Both the position numbers and the translations under genes were made by a program. Shown here piece after piece: positions 43,955 through 53,440 of a stretch of 64,000 nucleotides of DNA (the stretch's first letter is position 1; each line of letters begins with the position of its first letter). The stretch is from JAPOQD01 sp964620555 (GTDB taxonomy: Bacteria > Pseudomonadota > Gammaproteobacteria > Pseudomonadales > Halieaceae), in NCBI GenBank assembly GCA_964620555.1, contig CAZUGZ010000007.1, positions 1-64,000 on the forward strand, in the 5' to 3' direction. The notes below the pieces were generated by a model. It did no database searches and was not told where the DNA came from. It worked only from the letters and a program-made list of their open reading frames with translations.

Positions 43955-44449
43955 CTACGGCAGCGTCGGGCCGCAGATTTTCTGTAATTCCGGCCCCGGG
44001 CAGCGCGCCAGGAGCGATGCCACGGAAGTGCCGCAGGGCAGGGTCAAATCCGGCGCCAGTTCGTACAGGGGTTGCAACACGAATCGGCGTTGCCCCATGC
44101 GCGGGTGGGGCACCTGGAGCAACTCATGGGTGATGGATTGGTCGGCGTACAGCAGAATGTCCAGGTCCAGTGTGCGGGGTCCCCAGCGCTCTCTGCGCAG
44201 GCGTCCGTGTGCCGCCTCAATACTTTTCAGCATTCGCAGCCACTGCAGGGCCGGGACCTCGGTGGCCAGGGCCGCGACTGCATTGACATAATCGGGCTGA
44301 TCTCCGGGTCCGACTGCCTCGCTGCGATAACAGGACGAACTTCCCAGAAACCTGGTACCGGGAAGTGCGGACAATTCCTTCAGCGCGGTGGTCACCTGCC
44401 GCTGGGGATGGTCGAGATTACTGCCCAGGGCAACATAGCTGACCTTCAT
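43955..44449 (-). CDS. folK: 6-hydroxymethyl-7,8-dihydropterin pyrophosphokinase
   Basis: Folate pathway enzyme that activates the pterin with ATP. 164 residues; the family signature ERWGPRTLDLDILLY and the N-terminal VALGSNLDHPQRQV are clear. Its ATG overlaps the pcnB stop by 4 bases, so the two are translationally coupled. Together with the pabBC fusion at 50137 the window supplies two folate steps. Confidence 0.95.
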   Translation of the reverse strand: MKVSYVALGSNLDHPQRQVTTALKELSALPGTRFLGSSSCYRSEAVGPGDQPDYVNAVAALATEVPALQWLRMLKSIEAAHGRLRRERWGPRTLDLDILLYADQSITHELLQVPHPRMGQRRFVLQPLYELAPDLTLPCGTSVASLLARCPGPELQKICGPTLP

Positions 44450-45750
44450 TGTGGCCTGGGTGTCTGCCAGCGGCGTCGCCGCGCGGTTGTCTTGTCCGCT
44501 TTCCGCGGTGACTGATTCCGGTTGGACGGCCGGGATTCCTGCAAATCCGTCCAGTATTTTCCCCGCCCTCCCAGGTCTTCCCCCGCTTGCTCGCGCAACA
44601 GCAGTAAATCGTAGGCGGCGCGAAAACGGGGCCGTGACAACAGGGCCTGACTCCGGCGCGATGATGCTTTCTCCAACAGTCGCTGCAGGTCCCAGATCTC
44701 CATCATGGCGTCACTGAAACGGCGCGGTATGGCAATCCGGCGCACCTGCTCTCCGATTACGTTCTGCCCCGCCGCGGCCAGTGCCTCGGCCGGTTTCCTG
44801 CCGGTGGCCTCCAGATGCTGTTTGAGTTGTAGTGTGGGGGCCCACAACAGCGCCGCAAAGAGGAAGATGGGGGTAACGGTCTTGCCCTCGGCATGGCGCC
44901 GGTCGGTGCTGGCCATGGCTGCCTCGATCAGTGCGGCCGCTGCGGGCAGCTCGGCCAGGGTCGCCGCGGTAACGGGAAACAGCATGTCGAACAGCCCATA
45001 ATCTCGCAACAGCCGGAAACTGCGCTGTGCGTATCCGCCCATCAACAATTTGATCAGTTCGTCAAACAGGCGGGCGGGTGGAATGGCGGACAGCAGATGG
45101 GCCAGTCGGCCGATAGGTGCCGCGGTATCCGCCTCGATGGTGAAATCCAGTTTGGCGGAGAAGCGGATCGCCCTGACCATGCGCACCGGATCCTCCCGAT
45201 AGCGCTGTTCTGCCTCGCCGATGATGCGCAGTTGCCGCTGCTGCAGATCCGGCATGCCCTGCACATGGTCGATCAGGCAAAAGTCCCTGGGATTGTAGTA
45301 GAGGGCATTCACGGTGAAGTCGCGGCGAATGGCATCTTCTTCCAGGCTGCCGAACACGTTGTCCCGCAAAAGCACGCCCTGTTCCGATTTCTTCGATTGT
45401 TGCTCTCTCGTTTGCCGTTCGCCAACCTCGGGGTGATGCCCGCGAAAGGTGGTTACTTCGATGATTTCCCTGCCGAAACGCACGTGTACGATGCGAAAGC
45501 GGCGGCCGATGATGCGGGAATTGCCAAACAGGGCGCGGACTTTCTCGGGAGTGGCATCGGTGGCTACATCGAAGTCCTTGGGTCGATTACCCAACAGCAG
45601 GTCACGCACGGCGCCACCGACGAGGTAGGCCTGATAACCCCGGGAATTGAGGCGGCTCATTACCTTCAAGGCATTGTCACTTATGTTTTTGCGGGATATC
45701 GAATGGCCATCGCGGGAAATTCTGGTGGCGACCGCAGAAGGGGGTGTCAT
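44446..45750 (-). CDS. pcnB: Poly(A) polymerase I
   Basis: Adds 3' poly(A) tails that promote RNA decay. 434 residues with the class II nucleotidyltransferase head LVGGAVRDLLLGNRPKDFDVATDATPE (catalytic DFD) and the RNA-binding RRDFTVNALYYN and DPVRMVRAIRFSAKLDF segments. The basic C-terminal tail is rich in Arg, Lys and Ser, as expected. The related CCA-adding enzyme lacks this tail and is a less likely reading. Confidence 0.94.
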   Translation of the reverse strand: MTPPSAVATRISRDGHSISRKNISDNALKVMSRLNSRGYQAYLVGGAVRDLLLGNRPKDFDVATDATPEKVRALFGNSRIIGRRFRIVHVRFGREIIEVTTFRGHHPEVGERQTREQQSKKSEQGVLLRDNVFGSLEEDAIRRDFTVNALYYNPRDFCLIDHVQGMPDLQQRQLRIIGEAEQRYREDPVRMVRAIRFSAKLDFTIEADTAAPIGRLAHLLSAIPPARLFDELIKLLMGGYAQRSFRLLRDYGLFDMLFPVTAATLAELPAAAALIEAAMASTDRRHAEGKTVTPIFLFAALLWAPTLQLKQHLEATGRKPAEALAAAGQNVIGEQVRRIAIPRRFSDAMMEIWDLQRLLEKASSRRSQALLSRPRFRAAYDLLLLREQAGEDLGGRGKYWTDLQESRPSNRNQSPRKADKTTARRRRWQTPRPQ

Positions 45751-46025
45751 GTTGTGGGTAATCGAGCTGCGCGGGTGCGGGCGATTCTAGCACAGGGCGG
45801 GGACGGCCGGTAAAACCGCGCCCCGGTCCCGTCCCCAGAATACAGTCGCCGGTGCATTCGTGCCCGGCCGCGGCTGACAAACTTAAAAATCTACTGAAAC
45901 TCAGCTACCATTCACCGGTTTTTTCTCTCGGTGGGAGAACAATTGGTACTGGTTTCCCATTGCATTTTCGGGCACGGAATTCGGGGCTTCCCCAATGGGG
46001 CAACGGCATATTCGGGGCAGATGAT

Positions 46026-46835
46026 ATGAACGATCGCGTAGAAATTTCGGTAGAGGGCGGTGTCGCCGACGTGCGTCTGGTGCGTGCAGACAAGATGAAC
46101 GCAATCGATCAGCGAATGTTCGACGCCATCACCGAAGCGGGCGAGGTGCTGCGTGGCGACGCACGGGTGCGCGCGGTGGTGTTGTCGGGGCAGGGCCGGG
46201 CCTTTTGTGCGGGCCTGGACCGCGCCAGTTTCGCCGCCATGATCGAGGCCGGTTCGACTGCCGCAATGCCTGCGGTGGCGAGCAATTTGTCCCAGCGTAC
46301 CCATGGCATTGCCAACCAGCCGCAGCACGCGGCCTTCCTGTGGCGCGAACTGCGGGTTCCGGTCATTGCCGCTCTGCACGGCGTGGTCTTTGGGGGTGGC
46401 TTCCAGATTTGCCTGGGGGCGGATATTCGCTTTGCCGCCCCCGATACCCGCCTGTCCATCATGGAAATCCGCTGGGGCCTGGTGCCGGACATGGGAGGTA
46501 CGCAGCTCATGCAGCATCTGGCCCGGGATGACGTGATTCGTGCCCTGACCTATAGCGGGCGTATCTTCAGCGCCGGGGAAGCGATGGAATACGGTTTTGT
46601 CACCAGGGTGGTGGATGATCCTCGCGCCCAGGCGCTGCAACTTGCCAGCGAAATTGCCGGCCGCAATCCGGATGCGATCGGCGCCGCCAAGCGCCTGTTC
46701 AATGCGGCTGCCTATCTCTCGGCAGAGGAGGGTCTGCTCATGGAATCCGCCGAACAGGAACGACTGATCGGTTCACCCAATCAGCGCGAAGCGGTGCTGG
46801 CCGAGTTGGAACAGCGCTCTGCCAGGTTCACCTGA
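46026..46835 (+). CDS. Crotonase/enoyl-CoA hydratase family protein
   Basis: A 269-residue crotonase-fold enzyme starting MNDRVEISVEGG; the much longer upstream frame is rejected. Oxyanion-hole segments AFCAGLDRASF and GVVFGGGFQICLGADIRFA and the catalytic region MEIRWGLVPDMGGTQLM are present. Substrate unknown; the usual hydratase second glutamate is not obvious, so isomerase or hydrolase activity is possible. It is followed after 7 bases by the AmgK-like gene, which is functionally unrelated. Confidence 0.87.
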   Translation: MNDRVEISVEGGVADVRLVRADKMNAIDQRMFDAITEAGEVLRGDARVRAVVLSGQGRAFCAGLDRASFAAMIEAGSTAAMPAVASNLSQRTHGIANQPQHAAFLWRELRVPVIAALHGVVFGGGFQICLGADIRFAAPDTRLSIMEIRWGLVPDMGGTQLMQHLARDDVIRALTYSGRIFSAGEAMEYGFVTRVVDDPRAQALQLASEIAGRNPDAIGAAKRLFNAAAYLSAEEGLLMESAEQERLIGSPNQREAVLAELEQRSARFT

Positions 46836-46842
46836 TCTTTCC

Positions 46843-47832
46843 GTGTCGACGAACGACTCCCGGCACCGGCAGCGCCGGGCTTTCCTCGATCAAGGCAGTT
46901 TCGCGGGTGCCGAATTGACGGCATTGGTGGCGGACATGTCGCCGCGGCGATACTTCCGTCTGCGCGGGGGCCCCCATCCCGCGCTGCTCATGGATGCGCC
47001 TCCCGAGCATGTGGATACGCGCCCCTTCGTCCGCGTCGCCCGTCACTTGCGGCAGCTTGGTTACAGTGCTCCGGCCGTCTACGACTGGGATGAGGGGCAG
47101 GGTTTCCTGATTCTGGAAGACTTTGGCAATGACACCTACACACGCTTGCTGGCGGCGGGAGCGGATGAGCGGGCGCTGTACGAACTGGCCGTCGACACCC
47201 TGTGTGCACTGCACCGGGAGCGCCGTTGCGTGGACATCGAATTGCCCTCCTACGATGTGGATGCCCTGCTTGACGAAGCCCGCCTGCTGCCCGAGTGGTA
47301 TTTGCCCTGGTTGCAGCAGCGCCCCGTAGCCGAGGAACTCTGCCTGTCCTTTGCGCAGGCCTGGCGAGAGCTGTTGTCCCGTTTGCCGGTGCCGCCCCCG
47401 CATCTGGTGCTGCGCGACTTCCATGTGGACAACCTGATGCACCTGCCGCAGCGCTCGGGTATTGCCGCTTGCGGTCTGCTGGATTTTCAGGATGCCGTAA
47501 TCGGCCCTGCCGCCTACGATGTGATGTCTCTGCTGGAGGATGCGCGCCGCGACATCGCCCCTGAACTGGTGCGGCAACTGATAGAGCGCTATCGCCTCCA
47601 GCAGGGGTTGGATGACGCCGGCTTCTCCGATTTCATGAGTTGGTACCGGGTGCTGGCCGCGCAGCGCCACTGTAAGGTGCTGGGCATTTTCGTGCGCTTC
47701 TCCCAGCGTGAGGGCAACGACCGGCAGTTGCGGCATTTGCCGAGGGTGGCGCGATTACTTGCCTCGCACCTGGACTGTGATGAGCTGGCCCCGCTGGCTA
47801 GCTGGTTGCAGCGGGTCGGCTGGAGGCGATGA
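46843..47832 (+). CDS. AmgK-like sugar kinase (aminoglycoside phosphotransferase fold)
   Basis: A 329-residue APH-fold kinase. The catalytic loop HLVLRDFHVDNLM and the metal site GLLDFQDAVIGPAAYDVMSLLED match the AmgK group (COG3178-like), which phosphorylates N-acetylmuramate or N-acetylglucosamine at the anomeric position during wall recycling. The usual partner murU (nucleotidyltransferase) is not adjacent. AmpG is encoded 9 kb away. GTG start at 46843. Its last 78 bases are overlapped on the other strand by the HNH gene. Confidence 0.72.
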   Translation: MSTNDSRHRQRRAFLDQGSFAGAELTALVADMSPRRYFRLRGGPHPALLMDAPPEHVDTRPFVRVARHLRQLGYSAPAVYDWDEGQGFLILEDFGNDTYTRLLAAGADERALYELAVDTLCALHRERRCVDIELPSYDVDALLDEARLLPEWYLPWLQQRPVAEELCLSFAQAWRELLSRLPVPPPHLVLRDFHVDNLMHLPQRSGIAACGLLDFQDAVIGPAAYDVMSLLEDARRDIAPELVRQLIERYRLQQGLDDAGFSDFMSWYRVLAAQRHCKVLGIFVRFSQREGNDRQLRHLPRVARLLASHLDCDELAPLASWLQRVGWRR

Positions 47833-49050
47833 ATTGCTGACGGCAATTGATTTACGACAAGCTATATCATGTGAAGCAAGGTAATCAACTTCAGGTTCCT
47901 TCACCTCAGTCCCATAACTCAGCCCACCGGCAATCTCCTGTCTCTCGGCATTCAGGAACTGCCATTCCCCGGATAGCCCCTTGCGGATGCTGAAACCACC
48001 CTCGTGCAACAACCGGTGATGCCGGGAACACAATAACAGGGTGTTAGCCAAACTGGTCTCGCCGCCGTCGATCCAGTGCATCACGTGATGCGCATCCAGC
48101 CATTTTTCGTGGCTGCAGCCGGGAAATTTACAGCTTTTGTCCCTGGCGAGAAGAGCCCGCCGCAAGGCGGGTTGCACCACCCGCCGCTTGCGGCCCGCGT
48201 TCAGCGGATTGCCTTTTTTGTCCCTGCTCACCGGCACCACGCTGCTGTCACAACACAGACGGCGCACCGATTCGATGGGCAGGTCACTCTTGGCGCCGGA
48301 AGTATCATCCTCCGCCGCCCCGCGCAAGGCGGCTTCATCCACCTGCACCAGCACCTGGTAGTGGTCTGCGCTGGAAGTGGGTTTTTCCGACCCACCGGCC
48401 AGGTACGACCGGGCGACGGCCACCAACCCATCCACCTGCCGGGCGTGAAAATTCGCTTCTTCTGCCTGTTCCGTTTCCCTGGTCTGGGTAGCCATGGCAA
48501 TCTCGATGGCTTTCATCACCAGGTCTCCCGCTTCGCGCGTCAGTTCCAAGCTGATGCTCATGCTGCCATCACCGTGATAGGTCCGGTTCAGGTAGCGGCG
48601 CTCATGGATGCAATTCACATCGGCAGTGGAGGCAGCGCGCTGGACATTGCGCAATTGACGGCAGTGATTTTCCACTTGGCGAACGTTGCTGTGGAGCGCG
48701 TGGTCGAGTAGACCGGCTTCGTTTTCCCGGGTCGCCAGACGCGTCAGCGCCCGGGCCTTGGAGTAGGACAGGTGGCCATCGCCAAACGCCGCCGAGGTTT
48801 TGGGCAAATCCGTCAAGGCATGGGCCACCCGCATTTTTTCCCGCGCGGCGCCATAGCTGATGCCGCATTTCATGTCCAGCCACTCGGCACAGTTATTGAA
48901 GTGCTCGGCCTTCCAGCCCTCACGCAGGTCGAACTCGCGAACCAGCACCAGGAATTGGTATTCAGTCTGATTCATGCGCCCGGCAACGGAGACGATTTCC
49001 CGTTCCAGTTGGTCCAGAGGTTGTTCTACAACAGGGGGTTTGGTCGGCAT
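47755..49050 (-). CDS. DUF222/HNH endonuclease domain protein
   Basis: A 431-residue protein. The N-terminal two thirds is a helical DUF222-type region (LDMKCGISYGAAREKMRVAHAL, LSYSKARALTRLAT). The C-terminal HNH motif reads CKFPGCSHEKWLDAHHVMHW and LLLCSRHHRLLHEGGF, with Cys pairs for structural zinc. The natural role of this family is unknown; it is often multicopy and sometimes mobile. The final 25 residues lie inside the convergent amgK-like gene and have no family character. ATG at 49050 is preceded by AAAGGA. Confidence 0.85.
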   Translation of the reverse strand: MPTKPPVVEQPLDQLEREIVSVAGRMNQTEYQFLVLVREFDLREGWKAEHFNNCAEWLDMKCGISYGAAREKMRVAHALTDLPKTSAAFGDGHLSYSKARALTRLATRENEAGLLDHALHSNVRQVENHCRQLRNVQRAASTADVNCIHERRYLNRTYHGDGSMSISLELTREAGDLVMKAIEIAMATQTRETEQAEEANFHARQVDGLVAVARSYLAGGSEKPTSSADHYQVLVQVDEAALRGAAEDDTSGAKSDLPIESVRRLCCDSSVVPVSRDKKGNPLNAGRKRRVVQPALRRALLARDKSCKFPGCSHEKWLDAHHVMHWIDGGETSLANTLLLCSRHHRLLHEGGFSIRKGLSGEWQFLNAERQEIAGGLSYGTEVKEPEVDYLASHDIACRKSIAVSNSSPPADPLQPASQRGQLITVQVRGK

Positions 49051-49098
49051 GGCAAGAGTCCTTTCTGCGTGCCCGGACGGGCGATGGGAGTGCGTTAC

Positions 49099-49127
49099 AC
49101 TATACTGTATATACGATCAAAATTCAA
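49099..49127 (-). promoter_or_regulatory. Predicted sigma70 promoter of the HNH gene
   Basis: On the minus strand, TTGAAT (49122-49127) and TATAGT (49099-49104) are separated by exactly 17 bases, about 50 bases before the HNH start codon. The surrounding 60 bases are strongly AT-rich compared with the genome, which adds support. A CTGTATATA word overlaps the spacer but is only half of a LexA box. Confidence 0.62.
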
Positions 49128-49579
49128 TATATATTGATAATATTTTTCATCAATAACGGTCATAATCAGCACGCAGAACGGGAAGGAAAACGGATGGCCC
49201 CGTTTGATGGCGGTCCTGGGATGATCGGTCCTAGGATGTTCGTCGGATTGTTCCTTGGCCCGCGTATTTTACCAGGGTTTGTAGCGAGGACGTCGAGGCG
49301 CCGCTGTGGCAGGGTGCGCGGACCGGAAGACGCTGAAGGCATGGTTGACACTATGTCGAAGCGGCTGGAGGGAGCACGCCCTGTCACAGCGAGCGTATCG
49401 GCGTTCGCAGTAGAAGGTTGGTGAAATATGCGGGTTAGGCGTGCCCGGCGAAGAGAAGCTCGATCTCCTCCATTCGCTGCACGCTTCAAACATTCAGCTG
49501 ATACTGACTCGCTCCGAGCGTTGCCCGGCGTTGACACAAATTACCGTGCAACGGTTTGCAGGAAGCTACCCGATCACCA
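49128..49579. other. Intergenic region without a supportable gene
   Basis: About 450 bases between the HNH promoter and the DUF1971 gene. The first 40 are AT-rich and the rest is of ordinary composition. Open frames exist on both strands but have no ribosome site or family resemblance. A GTTAGGC word at 49433-49439 looks like an integron core site, but no complementary inverse site was found. I see no tRNA, CRISPR or IS end. Confidence 0.5.
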
Positions 49580-49855
49580 TCAGCGATAAAACTCCAGTTG
49601 GAAACGAACGCTACCGATGGGTTCCACCTTATGCAGCACTTCCGGTTCCACGATGCCGTCGGTGTCCGGGGCAAGCTCGATTACTTCGGTCTCCGGTTCA
49701 AGGATGTGATACCGCAGTTTCCCCTCCAGTATCACGATCCTTCCCCAGGTCTTCGCCTTGGTGCGGTGTTCATTCAGCAAGTTCTCCGGCGTGGATTGGT
49801 CAGTGAACTCACGGCTCGTGGAATACCTTTGAACTTCGATTGGCAGGGTCTTCAT
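49580..49855 (-). CDS. DUF1971 cupin-like small protein
   Basis: A 91-residue protein starting MKTLPIEVQRYSTSREF and ending VLHKVEPIGSVRFQLEFYR. The spacing of TWGRIVILEGKLRYHIL, and the terminal HKVEPIGSVRFQLEFY matches the small cupin family related to the C-terminal domain of some tellurite-resistance TehB proteins. It may bind a metal or small ligand. It stands alone, with no tehA or tehB gene nearby. Confidence 0.72.
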   Translation of the reverse strand: MKTLPIEVQRYSTSREFTDQSTPENLLNEHRTKAKTWGRIVILEGKLRYHILEPETEVIELAPDTDGIVEPEVLHKVEPIGSVRFQLEFYR

Positions 49856-50023
49856 GGCAACACGCTTCTCATATGACAATTCTGAACATGGTGTATCGGA
49901 TGGAACGCTCCAGGACGACTGTCGCGATGAAAGACAGACACGCGCCGGAGATGAAAACGGTACTGTACAGGTGCGGGTGAACTTTCTTCAACCCGTCTCC
50001 TGAACCGGCACCCGCAGCAAGGC

Positions 50024-50051
50024 GCCAACCGCCAACCGCCAACCGCCAACC
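50024..50051. repeat. Four-unit heptamer repeat (GCCAACC)
   Basis: Four perfect tandem copies of GCCAACC, followed by GC and an A-rich stretch, lie about 85 bases upstream of pabBC. The period of seven and perfect identity suggest a slippage-prone locus that could alter spacing in the pabBC leader or promoter. Confidence 0.85.
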
Positions 50052-50136
50052 GCAAAACCGGGAAAACCGTTAGCCGTGCTAAACTTGAGCGGAGCGGAAA
50101 GGACGTCCTGACCAGCGCGGGGTTTGCAGAGGCCCC

Positions 50137-52083
50137 ATGGCCGAAAACGTGCTGGCGGGACCGGAAAATCACCCCCAATCGATAGTCCCGTATCGGGGCT
50201 ACGGAACGGTTACGCGGCAGATGAACCAATCGAGTGCCTGGCAGGACGAGGGATTCGCCCTCATTCGTTGCAACGACACCGATGGAGAAGATTGTTGGCT
50301 GCACTGTATCCGGCCGGAGAGAGTACTTTCCGCCCGCTCCCTGGACGAAGTAACTCCAGCGCTGCTGGAGTTACAACGGGCCGTGGCAGCGGGATACCAC
50401 GCCGCCGGCTACATTGCCTATGAGGCGGCAGCCGCCTTCGACCCGGCGCTCGTCACCCACGAACCGGCCGCTGGCCCACCGCTGGTCTGGTTTGGTCTGT
50501 ATGCGGAAGTAGCAGTCCTGCAGCGTCTCGACCCGGTCGACATCGCCCCGGGCAGCCAGATCTGGACGCCATCGGTGACGCTCGAAGAGTACGGCAGGAA
50601 AGTCCAGCGGATAAAGGAGGAGTTGCGGGCGGGCAATACCTACCAGGTGAACTACAGCCTCAGATTCCATGCAACGGCGGACGCTAACCCATTCGCCGCC
50701 TTTGTCGCCCGCACCGAATGTCACTCGGCACCCTATGCCGCTTTCATCAACAGCGGTGACCATCTCATCTCCTCGCAGTCGCCGGAGTTGTTCTTTCTGC
50801 TGGATGGCGACGGGATCACCTGCCGCCCCATGAAAGGCACAGCCCCCCGCGGCCTGACCCGCGAGCAGGACGTCCAGAACAGGAGGACCCTGATCGAATC
50901 CGAAAAGGACCGGGCGGAGAACCTGATGATCGTCGACATGATCCGCAATGATCTGGGCCGGATCGCACAAAGCGGCAGTATTCAGGTCAGCTGCCCGTTC
51001 GCCATTGAAACCTACGAAACACTGTTTCAGATGACCACCACCGTAAGCGCCCGCACCGGAGGCGCCTCGCTCCACGATGTACTGGTCGCGCTGTTTCCCA
51101 GTGCATCCATCACCGGGGCACCGAAGGTCAATACCATGAAGCTCATTCGCGAGCTGGAACCGGAAGCGCGCGGCGTGTATACGGGGACCATCGGTTATAT
51201 CAGCCCGGAGCGATACGCACAATTCAACGTCGCCATCCGTACCACCACCATCCATCGAGCCGATGGGCGGGCAGTGTACGGTAGCGGCAGTGGCATCGTC
51301 TGGGATTCGGACCCGGCTGGCGAATACCAGGAGTGTCTTACCAAAACCCGAATCATCAGTGAACCACACGCGCCCTTCGCACTGCTGGAAACCCTGCGCT
51401 GGACCCCGGAGGAAGGGTACTTCCTGCTGGAATATCACCTGGCGCGGTTGGCGTCATCCGCGCAATATTTCCTTTTCCGCTTCGATGAAGCATCGGTCCG
51501 CCGCCACCTGGCGTCACTATCCGACCGCCTGCTGGAAGGCGGTCCCAAAATCGTGAAGGGCGAGGCGGGCAGGTCACCCGGCGAAGCCGCGGACACTGAA
51601 TCCGCGATCTGGGAGCAGGCACAGCGGATACGGCTGACCCTGACCAAACGCGGCCTCATCGAGAGCGAGGCCACGCCGCTGGACAGCCCCGGGGTGCCGC
51701 CGCAAAAATGGAAAGTCGCGATCAGCGAAAACCCGGTGGACCGGGAAGATCCCCGCCTGTATCACAAGACCACCCATCGCGAAATCTATCGTCACCAACT
51801 GGCGGCAAATCCGGGCCTCGACGATGTGATCCTGTGCAACGGCGCGGGAGAAATCACAGAGTCCTGCGTCGCCAACCTGGTGGCAGTCAAGGATGGCCGG
51901 CACTACACACCACCAGTGGATTGCGGACTGCTGGGGGGAACCTATCGGCAGTACCTGATCGACCGGGGGGAATTGACGGAGCGCCGCATCGCCGCCGGCG
52001 CGCTGACCGATTTCGATGAAGTCTATCTGGTCAACAGTGTCCGTGGCCGGATCGATATCGAGTTGGTGCCGCCGCCCGATTGA
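50137..52083 (+). CDS. pabB-pabC: Fused aminodeoxychorismate synthase component I and aminodeoxychorismate lyase
   Basis: A 648-residue fusion for p-aminobenzoate (folate) synthesis. Residues about 30-440 form the chorismate-binding PabB domain: AGNTYQVNYSLR, ITCRPMKGTAPRG (the PIKGT-type lysine that distinguishes ADC synthase from anthranilate synthase), DMIRNDLGRIA and SITGAPKVNTMK. Residues about 450-648 form the PLP fold-type IV lyase domain with the Schiff-base lysine in YHKTTHRE and the cofactor loop NGAGEITESCVANL. No glutaminase (pabA) domain is fused. The start at ATG 50137 may be slightly long; MNQSSAW at residue 29 is an alternative. Confidence 0.94.
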   Translation: MAENVLAGPENHPQSIVPYRGYGTVTRQMNQSSAWQDEGFALIRCNDTDGEDCWLHCIRPERVLSARSLDEVTPALLELQRAVAAGYHAAGYIAYEAAAAFDPALVTHEPAAGPPLVWFGLYAEVAVLQRLDPVDIAPGSQIWTPSVTLEEYGRKVQRIKEELRAGNTYQVNYSLRFHATADANPFAAFVARTECHSAPYAAFINSGDHLISSQSPELFFLLDGDGITCRPMKGTAPRGLTREQDVQNRRTLIESEKDRAENLMIVDMIRNDLGRIAQSGSIQVSCPFAIETYETLFQMTTTVSARTGGASLHDVLVALFPSASITGAPKVNTMKLIRELEPEARGVYTGTIGYISPERYAQFNVAIRTTTIHRADGRAVYGSGSGIVWDSDPAGEYQECLTKTRIISEPHAPFALLETLRWTPEEGYFLLEYHLARLASSAQYFLFRFDEASVRRHLASLSDRLLEGGPKIVKGEAGRSPGEAADTESAIWEQAQRIRLTLTKRGLIESEATPLDSPGVPPQKWKVAISENPVDREDPRLYHKTTHREIYRHQLAANPGLDDVILCNGAGEITESCVANLVAVKDGRHYTPPVDCGLLGGTYRQYLIDRGELTERRIAAGALTDFDEVYLVNSVRGRIDIELVPPPD

Positions 52084-52099
52084 CCACAGTCCCGTTCTG

Positions 52100-53272
52100 T
52101 CAACGGTGCGGCGGCAGGCCCAGGCCGTGGGTGGCCACCAGGCCGCGCAGTACTTCCACTACGCCACCGCCGAAGGTGTTGATCAGGGCGCGACGGTGTT
52201 CGTGTTCCAGGTCACCCAGCAGCACTGCTCCCTCGCTGGAGCTGGCCACCAGGGCATTGGGGCCGATCACGTCCATCAGCAGGCGGCAGATTTCGATGAT
52301 GATCTCCGTGGAATACACTTTCATCGCCGAGGGAAACACCGGACCCGGTTCGCCCTGATCCAGTTGCCAGCTCATGCGGGCATTCATGATGCGCAGGGCC
52401 TCCAGATGACAGTAGACCTCGGCCAGATTGCGCTGCACCGGGGCGGCGTCGATCACCCTCTGTCCATCGGCGCCGCGCTGTTCGCGGGCCCAGTCGAGTG
52501 CGTAACGGAACACCTTCCAGGCGTGCACACCCCAGGCCGCCAGTCCCACGCGTTCGTGGTTGAGCTGGGAGGTGATTAACCGCCAGCCCCCGTTTTCCCT
52601 GCCGATGATCATGTCGGTGGGGACTTTCACGTCGTGGTAATAGGAGACATTGGTGCGCACGCTGCCCACGGTTTCAACCGGGGCGAAGGAGAAGCCCGGG
52701 TCCCGGGTATCGACGATCAGAATGGATATCCCTTTGTGTTTCGCCGCCCCGGGGTCGGTGCGGGCCGCCAGCCACACGTAGTCTGCGCCCTCGGCGCCGC
52801 TGGTGAACAGTTTGTTGCCGTTGACCAGGTAATGGTCCCCCTGTCTTACGGCGGAAGTCTGCAGGGCGGCGAGGTCGGTACCGGCCGAGGGTTCCGTGTA
52901 ACCGATGCAGAAATGCAGTTCGCCGGCGGCTATCCCCGGCAGAAAGCGTTGTTTCTGGGCCTCGCTGCCGTGGCTCATGATCGCCGGTCCCACCGTGTTG
53001 AGGGTGACGAAAGGCACCGGTGCCCCGGCCAGCAGGGCTTCTTCGAATCGAATCAGCTGTTCGCTCTGGGTCAGGCCACGGCCGCCGTATTGTTGCGGCC
53101 AACCCACCGCCAGCATGCCGTCCTCTCCCTGCTGCCGAATGAGCCGCCGGTACAACTCGCCGCTTTCCGCATTGCGCAGCGCTTCCCGGTCCGCCGGGCT
53201 GACCAATTGCGAGAAGTAACTGCGAAATTCCTTGCGCAGGGCTTTTTGGGCAGGGCTGTGATCGACAAACAT
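52100..53272 (-). CDS. Acyl-CoA dehydrogenase, catalytic-type subunit (divergent pair)
   Basis: A 390-residue acyl-CoA dehydrogenase. GYTEPSAGTDLAAL marks the middle-domain FAD site. The usual catalytic glutamate position near the C-terminus is glycine (INTFGGGVVEVLR), while helix G supplies QLNHERVG (Glu240), as in the 542 gene. The ATG at 53272 fits family starts; the longer frame runs into the promoter of the partner gene and was rejected. No ribosome site is visible, and a possible -10 lies only 8 bases upstream, so a leaderless mRNA is possible. Confidence 0.9.
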   Translation of the reverse strand: MFVDHSPAQKALRKEFRSYFSQLVSPADREALRNAESGELYRRLIRQQGEDGMLAVGWPQQYGGRGLTQSEQLIRFEEALLAGAPVPFVTLNTVGPAIMSHGSEAQKQRFLPGIAAGELHFCIGYTEPSAGTDLAALQTSAVRQGDHYLVNGNKLFTSGAEGADYVWLAARTDPGAAKHKGISILIVDTRDPGFSFAPVETVGSVRTNVSYYHDVKVPTDMIIGRENGGWRLITSQLNHERVGLAAWGVHAWKVFRYALDWAREQRGADGQRVIDAAPVQRNLAEVYCHLEALRIMNARMSWQLDQGEPGPVFPSAMKVYSTEIIIEICRLLMDVIGPNALVASSSEGAVLLGDLEHEHRRALINTFGGGVVEVLRGLVATHGLGLPPHR

Positions 53273-53440
53273 GGAGCGTATAATATGGACAGTGCGTTGC
53301 CTGCTGCAACTGGCCGGCGGGGATGTGGATTTTTCCACCCTGTTGTGCCGCGCCCCGGTGCAGTGCCATCCGTCTTTGGAAAACCTGGAATACACCCGCA
53401 ATCCGGCCAGCATGGTCGAAATCGACTGAGAATTGAACGC

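Noticed and set aside
49099..49120. LexA (SOS) box over the HNH promoter
   Set aside because: Only the left half CTGTATATA is present; the matching ACAG half is missing.
49433..49439. Integron attC core site (GTTAGGC)
   Set aside because: No inverse core (RYYYAAC) at suitable distance, no cassette-like ORF and no integrase in the window.
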